Part shown: positions 19,001 through 25,732 of the stretch, piece after piece | Layout of the letters: every line of letters begins with the position of its first letter | Numbering within the stretch: position 1 is the stretch's first letter | DNA from: G963667425 sp963667425 [NCBI: bacterium] | Lineage (GTDB): Bacteria > UBP6 > UBA1177 | NCBI GenBank assembly: GCA_963667425.1 | Contig: OY763407.1 | Span: forward strand, 868,001-932,000 | Length of the DNA: 64,000 nucleotides | Direction of reading: 5' to 3' | Notes under the pieces: generated by a model | The model's input: the letters and a program-made list of their open reading frames with translations, nothing else | Told to the model about the DNA's origin: nothing | The model's database searches: none | Program-made: the position numbers and the translations under genes

Positions 19001-20116
19001 CTGAATATCTGGATAAATAAATCCGAACGCTATAACTTCTTTAAAAAATTCATTTAAAACCTGATCTTCACCTTTATTTACAATTTCAATACCAAGAGTT
19101 TTTATACAGTCCAGAATTGCACTCTGAAATTTGTTTTTCAATGGCTGAAAAAATTGAAATACGCTTTTTATAAAATTTGTATAATCATTACCATCATTTA
19201 TTGAAATTGTTTTAAAAACTCTATTCAAATCAAAAAGGAGGTATTCTCTTATAGATGTCATCGGCTCTAATTGTAAGATATAAAATAGATAGTAAATTTT
19301 TCCCAGCACATCGACTAAAGAATCTGTGAGATTTCTCATATTATCGATAAAAAAAGTATAATCCGGTATGCTTAGTAAATCACTACAATACCGGCTATTT
19401 TCTATATGAAGAGACACTTTCTGAAAAAACGACTCATTAAATTTTGAAGATATAAGTTTATCAACACTTTTTGTTACATCATCAAAAATAAAACCACTAC
19501 TTATTATCCAATTTTCAAATGTGGAAATATTTTTCCAGTAATTAATATTTGCTATTAAAGCCTTTCTCATTAAAAAAAATATTCTTTCAGAAAATTTTTT
19601 ATCATCACAAAGAGGAGTTAAATATCTTTTAAGAGAGCTTGAAGATTCAACAAGAGAGTCTCTGTCTTCAGTCAAAACATCAGAAATAAGATTTAAATAA
19701 TTATCAATTAATTTATATGACAAAAAACCCTGTCCATATATTTTATACATTATCTCTAGTGTTTCAAAAAGTGTTTTTTTAAGTCTGTCTTTAGTGGAGT
19801 ATTCAAGTTTTAAAGAGAAAATGGAATAAAAAATATCCTTGATAATCACAAACATTTCTTCATGTCTTTCAACTTGAGAAAAAACAATAAGATTTTCCAA
19901 TATTATTTCTCTAAAAGATTCTACGATTTCCTTTGTATTTGGAAAAGGATGATTCAACTCTTTAAAAAAAACAAGAAGTCGTCGTTTTAATGGAGGAAAT
20001 TCAGAAACAGCATCTACAACAAAAGTCTCTTTTTCCGTCAACTTAAATGAATGCACCCTAGTTTCATTAAGATTTATTTTCAATGCTTCAGAACTATTCT
20101 TTATTTCTTTACACAT
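16016..20116 (-). CDS. large protein with PPDK/PEP-synthase ATP-grasp and phosphohistidine domains, no PEP barrel
   Basis: This protein has 1366 residues. Residues 1 to about 888 are mostly helical and unlike anything I recognise. From about 889 it follows pyruvate phosphate dikinase: 'MGAKGYFLNRLNSYKMPVPS', 'LLSVRSGSAMSMPGAMSTFL', 'YDSGTGVVFTREP', 'CSQGEDVVGG' and 'EIEFTFETEKSDDFYILQIRP' (ATP-grasp, about 889-1240). The swivel domain follows, with the phospho-accepting His1310 in 'LTSRGGATSHAAV'. The protein then ends: the C-terminal TIM barrel that binds PEP/pyruvate is absent. It could auto-phosphorylate from ATP and pass phosphate to a partner or another acceptor, as glucan water dikinases and rifampin phosphotransferase do. 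It lies between GAPDH and a GAPN-like gene (2-base gap), suggesting a role in triose-phosphate/PEP metabolism. Confidence 0.85.
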   Translation of the reverse strand: MCKEIKNSSEALKINLNETRVHSFKLTEKETFVVDAVSEFPPLKRRLLVFFKELNHPFPNTKEIVESFREIILENLIVFSQVERHEEMFVIIKDIFYSIFSLKLEYSTKDRLKKTLFETLEIMYKIYGQGFLSYKLIDNYLNLISDVLTEDRDSLVESSSSLKRYLTPLCDDKKFSERIFFLMRKALIANINYWKNISTFENWIISSGFIFDDVTKSVDKLISSKFNESFFQKVSLHIENSRYCSDLLSIPDYTFFIDNMRNLTDSLVDVLGKIYYLFYILQLEPMTSIREYLLFDLNRVFKTISINDGNDYTNFIKSVFQFFQPLKNKFQSAILDCIKTLGIEIVNKGEDQVLNEFFKEVIAFGFIYPDIQGVNSDWQIIADRNHVKNIRVWLEIIETNPSRCKILLSALLINLRVGGVFISDTDLFQSDVTKLLNSDVSYYYHIVRQIAVLFPVYFNEIGAEGELRKVSTAIDEISFRNDRLIHFLRKQIHAESNNTHIDLVKSIFVYWMDGDKDKIAGKIPEDVYAGLIISDEKYYSGVHDIASYINNIMNGKIDDIFSIRIDKLEDLINKAPCGTENDKKRVTLLFRLYLLLKEKYYLNPRDIVKKLRSYTYIDSSILNRLDFCLNSENWNESVEISFQIMSLLKSKVLSSEKSEGIENIYYKRHIAIGIPSMYGSYREVKFEALGMIFRLEQLIESLIDKIISNINLSYISAKTLREVTELLELFKEGLSLGGISSENFNSNLKILKNSLVSSSFSIDQYANIFEFMTEDIRRIIIDYFLGVHDSNLAVIISQFVEKNSFNFISPKEKELFFHKKSEEFYRDVISSSFLVQKIDGLINNVLSLLNEMPANLSPEEIHMIMSYRKDLITVKIGEEKEFVDNQIFMGAKGYFLNRLNSYKMPVPSGFILTTELFRRRNALFRHPEIKKEIENMIKNEILFLEKVCNLEFGNPEKPLLLSVRSGSAMSMPGAMSTFLNVGMNDEFVEKLSKKENYGWTSWDCYRRLIQTWGMNFGIERDVFDFVIADFKKVYKVNRKTDFKPAVMREIAFKYMEILSNSGVLFEQNLNKQLMCAINSVFDSWDSKRAQIYRKKLNIASEWGTAVIVQKMVLGNINYDSGTGVVFTREPQNRGREVQLYGDFTVCSQGEDVVGGLVHPHPVSERQRKSMKEKIEISMEKDFPQIYSSLNDIATKLVCEKGYGHQEIEFTFETEKSDDFYILQIRPYHQHDVSPVDMLPDDAEIIDEGTGIGCGLVAGRAVFSMQDIEKCKELYPNESLIAVRPDTVSDDIDIIFESDGLLTSRGGATSHAAVTAVRLGKAGVVNCRSLVVFDARKEFFINQRKLKVFDKIIIDGKNGFIYISDKK

Positions 20117-20118
20117 AG

Positions 20119-21714
20119 TTAAATATCCTTTGTAACAACAATTGAATCAACAGAAAAATGCTTGAAAGTTTCTTCTATGGAAAAAATAAAATTTCCGGAA
20201 TGTCTTTTTACAGCAAAAGGAAATGTATCAGGAGATCTTGTGCAGAAAGAATTAACATTTATTCTGCAAGAGTATTTTCTTAAAATATCAAAAAGGTCAC
20301 CTGTTTGAGAAGAAAATTTCTGAAAAACAGATATCTGCTGACTGTATTTAGAAAAAGTAAGATAATTCAGGACTTTATCAAAATCAGTAAAAGACACGAC
20401 AGGGATTAGTGGACCAAACTGTTCTTCCCAGCATATATTCATATTTTCCTCAACATTTTCTATAACCGCAGGATATATAAAAGTTTTGTTACGAAAACCT
20501 CCGCAGTCATTTACAATCAAACCATTTTTGTTTAAAGCATCTTTTAGTAAATACTCCACAAAATCAGCATTCTTTAAAGACAACAGCGGCGTAATATCAG
20601 GTTTATCATTCCATGGAAGCCCAATATTAAGATTTGAGACAAGCTCCGAAATTTTCTTTACCAATTTTAATTTAATTGATTTATGTGCAAAAACTATTTT
20701 TATAGCAGCACATCTTTGTCCATTAAAATTAAGAGCACCAAATACTATGTTTTTAGCAGCATTATCTATATCAGCATCAGAAAAAACAATGGCAGGGTTT
20801 TTGGCTTCCAATCCAAGTACAGTTCTTAAAGAAGAGTATTCTTTAAGTTCTTTTAACAGCATATCTACTTTTTCTTCTCTACCTATATAGGCAAAAAGAT
20901 CAACGCTCCCGCTTTTAAGTGCCGGAATTATAGTTTCATTAAAATCTCCCGCGACAAAATCCACCACTCCTTCAGGAAAATATTTACGAAAAAGAGAGAA
21001 AAAAAGAAAATGAACCAGCGAACCTATTCCAGGCAGTTTTACAATTATCGAATTTCCACATAAAAGAGCAGGAAACAAAATTGACCATGTTTCAAAAAAA
21101 GGATAATTGGAAGGTCCTGAACATAAAACGAGACCAAGTGGCGAAGGCTTTGAATAGGCACGATATTTACCAAATGTATAATCAGACTCCATTTTCAAAA
21201 ACACTTCACAGGACTTTTCAACATATTCAAAGGCTCGATTAATTTCATACTCAGATTCGAATAAATTTTTTGCAGTTTCAAGCATAAGTAAATGCACTGC
21301 ATTGTTTTTAAATTTTTTAGCTTCTTTTATAAACAAGTTTATTTTATTCACCTTTTCTAAAGAAGATAAAAGAGACCAGCTTTGTCTGTTGTTTTCAAAT
21401 GCACTTTTTCCTTTGGATACTTTATCTAATGTAATATTTTCATTGGCAATTGGAAAAGATGAAATTGTACAAGCTTTATCATTATTAAAATAATAAGGCA
21501 GAATTAAATCATGGCTTTTTTCAGATTTCCATGGAACAGAAGAAAATTCTTCTTCAACAGAATTTAAAACAGGAAACAGAGAATCTATTTTCTCAGGAAC
21601 AGAATTAAATAATTTTACTACAGAAGACTTTATGGCATTCATATTTTCACACACCCTTCTTACAAAAAACAATACAGCGAAGGATAAAAGCAAATAAAAT
21701 GCCATCAAAAGCAT
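20119..21714 (-). CDS. GAPN-like aldehyde dehydrogenase with N-terminal membrane helix
   Basis: This 531-residue ALDH-superfamily protein is closest in pattern to non-phosphorylating glyceraldehyde-3-phosphate dehydrogenase. It has 'GPSNYPFFETWSILFPALL' (oxyanion Asn203), the nucleophile Cys335 in 'NGQRCAAIK', 'MNICWEEQFGPLIPV', and a C-terminal 'RSPDTFPFAVKRHSG' matching GAPN RGPDxFPF. The usual general-base motif LELGGK reads LGLEAK (300-305), so Glu is lost at the standard position. A hydrophobic N-terminus (residues 1-19) would anchor it to the membrane. If translation begins instead at the internal ATG 21645, preceded by AGAAGG, the anchor is absent. The upstream start has no clear ribosome site, so the choice is open. 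Confidence 0.8.
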   Translation of the reverse strand: MLLMAFYLLLSFAVLFFVRRVCENMNAIKSSVVKLFNSVPEKIDSLFPVLNSVEEEFSSVPWKSEKSHDLILPYYFNNDKACTISSFPIANENITLDKVSKGKSAFENNRQSWSLLSSLEKVNKINLFIKEAKKFKNNAVHLLMLETAKNLFESEYEINRAFEYVEKSCEVFLKMESDYTFGKYRAYSKPSPLGLVLCSGPSNYPFFETWSILFPALLCGNSIIVKLPGIGSLVHFLFFSLFRKYFPEGVVDFVAGDFNETIIPALKSGSVDLFAYIGREEKVDMLLKELKEYSSLRTVLGLEAKNPAIVFSDADIDNAAKNIVFGALNFNGQRCAAIKIVFAHKSIKLKLVKKISELVSNLNIGLPWNDKPDITPLLSLKNADFVEYLLKDALNKNGLIVNDCGGFRNKTFIYPAVIENVEENMNICWEEQFGPLIPVVSFTDFDKVLNYLTFSKYSQQISVFQKFSSQTGDLFDILRKYSCRINVNSFCTRSPDTFPFAVKRHSGNFIFSIEETFKHFSVDSIVVTKDI

Positions 21715-21800
21715 TATATTGAAGCACCAGTATATAAATTAGTTTGAGAGTTGTGTTATGATATTTAAGAAAAACAGACAGAGTAATATGCGATAGCGAT

Positions 21801-23174
21801 TTACCCTATCTGTTTTATTTTGCGCCTTAATGTGGTTATATCAATCCCAAGAAGTCTGGCAGCTTTTGTTTTATTACCACCAACATAATTCATTGTATTT
21901 TCTATAAGTTCTTTTTCCATTTCAGCAATTGTTTTGAAATCATAGTTTTCAGAAGAAGCCATCCTGTTGGATTTATCAAATGAAACATGAAAACCTGCAG
22001 ACAAAACATCATTTTTTGAAACAGTACTGCTTTCTGAAAGCAAAACGAGTCTTCTAATAAAATTTCTTAATTCACGAACATTTCCTTCCCATTTAAAAGA
22101 CTTAAGCAATTCTTTTGCTTCACTTGAAATATCATAAACAGATTTTTTAAGTTCATCCGAGGCTTCAGAAAGAAAACGTATGGCGAACCATATAATATCA
22201 TCTTTTCTTTCTCTTAAAGGAGGAATTGTTACTTCAAATTCCGCAAGCCTGTAATATAAATCTTCTCTAAATTTTCCTTCTTTTACAAGATCATAAAGAT
22301 TTTTGTTTGTTGCACTTATTATTCTTACATCTACGTCAAAAGGGGTATTGGCTCCCACAGGTATGATTTTCTTTTCCTCAACAATATTTAAAAGCTTTGC
22401 CTGGAAATGGAGAGATGCATTTTCAAGTTCATCTAAAAATATTGTACCACCGTCAGCTTCAGCAAAAAGTCCTTTTCTTTTTTTCCCGGCATCAGTAAAT
22501 GCTCCTTTTTCATAACCAAAAAGCTCACTCTCTATTAAAGTCTCAACCATAGAGCCAAGATCTATTTTTATAAAAGGCCCATTTTTCCTTCCACTCATAT
22601 CATGGATGGCTCTTGCCATAAAATTTTTACCAACACCTGTTTCTCCTTTAAGAACAACAGAAAAAGAGGTATCTGCAACATTTTTTATTTTTTCAAAAAC
22701 ATTTTTTATTTCTATAGTTTTACCAAAAGAAATTTCTTCATTAAAATATTGAAATCTGAGCTTTGCAATTTCAAGTTTCTGTATTTTAGGAAGTGCCGAC
22801 ACATAAAGAGTTTCCAAAAGAGAATCTATGTTTATTGGTTTTTGAATATATCTGTCAACATTAGCTTCTATAGCATTAATAAGATCTTCTGTTTCTGTAT
22901 ATGCTGTTGTAAGAATAACTGGAATGTTTCTATTTATCTTTTTGATTTCCATAGTCATTTTTATGCCGTCAAGTTTTGGCATTTTTATATCTGTCAAAAC
23001 TATGTCCGGTAAATATTTAAGAAAAAGTTCAAGCCCTTCAGAGCCATTTGAAGCTGTTAGAACCTCTTTAAAATAAAGTTTTAAAAAATCTTTCATGGAT
23101 GTTCTTAGTGATAAATCATCTTCCACATAAAGTATTTTAATCAGTTTAAGTTTATGAATCTGTATTTCAGTCAC
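21801..23174 (-). CDS. sigma-54-type response regulator (NtrC family)
   Basis: This 457-residue three-domain regulator has a REC domain (15-125, Asp62 in 'VLTDIKMPKLDG'), an AAA+ domain (about 155-385; Walker A 'GETGVGKNFMAR', Walker B 'GGTIFLDELE') and a Fis-type HTH at the C-terminus ('NKTKAARLLGIDITTLRRKI'). The sigma-54 contact loop reads GAFTDA instead of GAFTGA. It should activate sigma-54 promoters once phosphorylated by the adjacent kinase (13 bases upstream), assuming the loop variant is functional. No clear -24/-12 promoter was noticed nearby, so its targets are unknown. Confidence 0.9.
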   Translation of the reverse strand: MTEIQIHKLKLIKILYVEDDLSLRTSMKDFLKLYFKEVLTASNGSEGLELFLKYLPDIVLTDIKMPKLDGIKMTMEIKKINRNIPVILTTAYTETEDLINAIEANVDRYIQKPINIDSLLETLYVSALPKIQKLEIAKLRFQYFNEEISFGKTIEIKNVFEKIKNVADTSFSVVLKGETGVGKNFMARAIHDMSGRKNGPFIKIDLGSMVETLIESELFGYEKGAFTDAGKKRKGLFAEADGGTIFLDELENASLHFQAKLLNIVEEKKIIPVGANTPFDVDVRIISATNKNLYDLVKEGKFREDLYYRLAEFEVTIPPLRERKDDIIWFAIRFLSEASDELKKSVYDISSEAKELLKSFKWEGNVRELRNFIRRLVLLSESSTVSKNDVLSAGFHVSFDKSNRMASSENYDFKTIAEMEKELIENTMNYVGGNKTKAARLLGIDITTLRRKIKQIG

Positions 23175-23187
23175 GTTTAATTCTGCC

Positions 23188-24444
23188 TTATATTAATTTC
23201 AATAATATTTTAAATACTGCTCCAGAATCATTGTTTGCTACAGCGATTGATCCATTAATATCATTTTCAATAATCATTTTTGTCATATAAAGTCCAATAC
23301 CTGTGCCTGATTTTTCTGTTGTAAAAAAAGGTTCAAAGATTTTATCAATAATATCAGAATTTACGCCTCCGCCATTATCTTCAACAGTTATTTCCAAATC
23401 AGTACCAGCCTTTTGAACTATAACAGTAATTTTTCCTTTAAAATTTTCTGCAACTTTTCTTTCTTTTTTTGCAATAATAGCATTTCTGGAATTTGATATA
23501 AGATTTACAATGATTTGAATAAATTCATTTCTGAAACTTTTTATAACATAGTTATCTACAAAATATTTTTTTTCTATACATATATCATTTGTCTTCAAAT
23601 CTGTAGCAAAAATAAATATTCCATCCTCTATGGCTTTAATAATATCAAAGTTCTCTTTTTCCTTCGATTTTCTTAAGTAATTCCTAAAATTATCAATCGT
23701 TGCAGACATAAAGTTTATAAGTTTTACAGATTCAGTTTCAAAGGAATCAAGAAATAAATCATCAAGTACATTCAGTTTCCTTCTGTGACTTATTGTCTGA
23801 ACAAGCACACTTAATGCGGATAAGGGCTGTTTCCACTGATGAGCAATAACTCCTATCATCTCACCCATTGTGGCAAGCTTTGACTGATGAACCAGTAGCT
23901 TTTCATCATTTTTTCGTTTTCTTAATTCTTCATTGATTCTTTTTTCAAGATTAAGATTAAAAAGTTCCAGTTCTTTTTGCTGTTGAATAAGAGCTTTTTC
24001 ACTTATCTGCAATTTTATTTCCGCAATTTTTCTTTTAGTAATGTCTCGAATACTTCCACGTCGTCCAACAACGCATCCATTCTTGTCAAAGACATTTTGA
24101 AATGTGTGACTTACCCATTTAGTTTCATTGTGTTTAGTTGTTATAATATAATCAAAATCTTCAGGAGAAACATCCAGCATTAAAATCTTCTTTGCTAAAT
24201 CTCGATGTTCTTCATGAATTAGAGTAAAAAAAAGATTAAAATTTTCTATAAATGCGTCCGGTAAATACCCTGAAATCCTTTCACAGGAGGGAGAAACATA
24301 TAAAAATTTAGACCTTTCATTATTTACAAGGTACTCCCAATCATAAGTAAAATCAGCAATAATTTTATATTTAAAATCTCTGCCATTTAAAAGATTTTCG
24401 TTTTTTTCAGATACAAATCCGAGATCATCAAAATCATGTTTCAA
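23188..24444 (-). CDS. PAS-domain sensor histidine kinase
   Basis: This soluble kinase has about 418 residues. A PAS/PAC domain (about 20-135, ending 'GRRGSIRDITKRKIAE') is followed by a coiled coil. The H-box is 'GVIAHQWKQPLSALSVL', of the HQWRQPL type common with NtrC-like regulators. The HATPase_c domain has the N-box 'NLISNSRNAI', G1 'VEDNGGGV' and G2 'GTGIGLYMTK'. No membrane segment is seen, so the signal is probably cytoplasmic; the PAS ligand is unknown. The start is placed at TTG 24444 because GAGGAG lies 7 bases upstream, whereas the longer frame's TTG at 24459 overlaps that site. It is the partner of the downstream NtrC-type regulator. Confidence 0.88.
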   Translation of the reverse strand: MKHDFDDLGFVSEKNENLLNGRDFKYKIIADFTYDWEYLVNNERSKFLYVSPSCERISGYLPDAFIENFNLFFTLIHEEHRDLAKKILMLDVSPEDFDYIITTKHNETKWVSHTFQNVFDKNGCVVGRRGSIRDITKRKIAEIKLQISEKALIQQQKELELFNLNLEKRINEELRKRKNDEKLLVHQSKLATMGEMIGVIAHQWKQPLSALSVLVQTISHRRKLNVLDDLFLDSFETESVKLINFMSATIDNFRNYLRKSKEKENFDIIKAIEDGIFIFATDLKTNDICIEKKYFVDNYVIKSFRNEFIQIIVNLISNSRNAIIAKKERKVAENFKGKITVIVQKAGTDLEITVEDNGGGVNSDIIDKIFEPFFTTEKSGTGIGLYMTKMIIENDINGSIAVANNDSGAVFKILLKLI

Positions 24445-24522
24445 AAAAATGCTCCTCAAAAAAACACTTTTTTGAATAATAACAGAAAAAAAAGAAGAAA
24501 GGAAAGTTAAAGTTATATTAAA

Positions 24523-24777
24523 CTAAAAAAGTAGTTCTATCGGTGCGAAAACATTATTTAAATTAAGATATTCAGGTGCAGCCGGTCGCATGTTTTCGTC
24601 ATCACACCCTGCTTTTGAAGCACACACAGGACACAGGACAACATCATTTTCATCATAAATTTCAAGAGATGTATGTATCGCGCCACAAATATCACATCTG
24701 TATCTTACGGCTTTTTTAAGAAAATCATCTTTTGAAAAAACTTTTTCTTTAACAATATAACAATCTTTTACAATCAT
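24523..24777 (-). CDS. small zinc-ribbon protein
   Basis: This 84-residue protein has two CxxC pairs, 'YRCDICGAIHTS' and 'VLCPVCASKAGC', spaced about 27 residues apart, forming a probable zinc ribbon in the middle of the chain. I do not recognise the family. The start is ATG 24777 because AGGGG lies 6 bases upstream; the longest frame adds 8 residues through that ribosome site. It is monocistronic and separated by about 60 bases from the kinase. Confidence 0.7.
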   Translation of the reverse strand: MIVKDCYIVKEKVFSKDDFLKKAVRYRCDICGAIHTSLEIYDENDVVLCPVCASKAGCDDENMRPAAPEYLNLNNVFAPIELLF

Positions 24778-24920
24778 TTTTTCCCCTCGCCTAAAAAGCA
24801 AAATTTTTAACAGGTTTACTTTGCAAAAAAAATGCCATCAAAGAAAAGTTGCTTAGTCTTTTAAAAAAACGCATCTATATTTAAAAAGTAATAGAAAAAA
24901 ATAAAGCTATATTTATTTAC

Positions 24921-24949
24921 TTGACATGTTAAATTCTCAAAAATATACT
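24921..24949 (+). promoter_or_regulatory. consensus sigma-70 promoter overlapping the 5' end of an open frame
   Basis: TTGACA (24921-24926), exactly 17 bases, then TATACT (24944-24949). The promoter overlaps the first ATG of the long frame (24926), so transcription should begin near 24956 and the true start must lie downstream. Confidence 0.7.
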
Positions 24950-24985
24950 TCCATTACAAGATGTATATATGAGGCTTGTAAATAT

Positions 24986-25636
24986 ATGGTACTTATGGAT
25001 AAAAGAACATACCACACACTGGATGCTGAAAAAAGACTGGAAATTGCAGCTAAAATACTTTATGCAACATTTTCAAAACAGGATATTCTTGCTGAACTTG
25101 CAACTTTTGGATATGGACGTGAAAAACTGGAAGAAGGTTTTAATCTACATGTAAAAGCTGACTCATCTATTTCTAGAACTACAAAAAACGAAGCATCTTT
25201 TAAAGAAGTTGAAGAAAAATTCAATAATATAATGAATGACTACTACAAGATTTATGATCTTACAAAACTTGCATTTAAGTCAACACCTGAAATCTTTTCA
25301 AAATTTGGTCTCAAAGATGCGCCGGCACACGGTACCAGAAATTTTATGATGAAAATAGAATCTTTTTACAATATTCTTCTCTCTAATCCGTTTTTACTTA
25401 CACCATTAAATAGCTATGAAATAACTAAAGAAAAAATAGAACTCAAAAGAAAAGAATCTAAAGCTGCAGTACAGGAATATCTTGAATATATAACCTCAAT
25501 AGGCACGACACCATACGATGACAACATAAAAGAAGAAAAAATGCTGGCACTTGATAATTGGATGGATGAATTCCTATCTGTTATAGATATTGCTTTAAGA
25601 TACAGACCTGATTTGCAGGCTGAAATAACGCTTTAA
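24986..25636 (+). CDS. hypothetical helical protein
   Basis: This cytoplasmic protein has about 216 residues, appears all-helical, and belongs to no family I can name. It begins 'MVLMDKRTYHTLDAEKRL' and is rich in Lys/Glu with regular hydrophobic spacing. There is no membrane segment, signal peptide, Cys cluster or obvious catalytic motif. The start at 24986 is preferred over the ATG at 24926 because a consensus promoter lies across 24921-24949 and GAGG sits 11 bases before 24986. It stands alone between the two-component block and the repeat lipoprotein. Confidence 0.65.
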   Translation: MVLMDKRTYHTLDAEKRLEIAAKILYATFSKQDILAELATFGYGREKLEEGFNLHVKADSSISRTTKNEASFKEVEEKFNNIMNDYYKIYDLTKLAFKSTPEIFSKFGLKDAPAHGTRNFMMKIESFYNILLSNPFLLTPLNSYEITKEKIELKRKESKAAVQEYLEYITSIGTTPYDDNIKEEKMLALDNWMDEFLSVIDIALRYRPDLQAEITL

Positions 25637-25669
25637 ATATAAAAAGATAACTACATCATTAATCAAAAC

Positions 25670-25698
25670 TTGAGAATCCGTTTTTATAATGATATAAT
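25670..25698 (+). promoter_or_regulatory. sigma-70-type promoter for the repeat lipoprotein
   Basis: TTGAGA (25670-25675), 17 bases, TATAAT (25693-25698), 35 bases before the lipoprotein ATG at 25733. It also shows that the extra upstream residues of the long frame are not translated. Confidence 0.7.
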
Positions 25699-25732
25699 TT
25701 TTAGCTATTATAAATTAAAAAGGAACACCACC

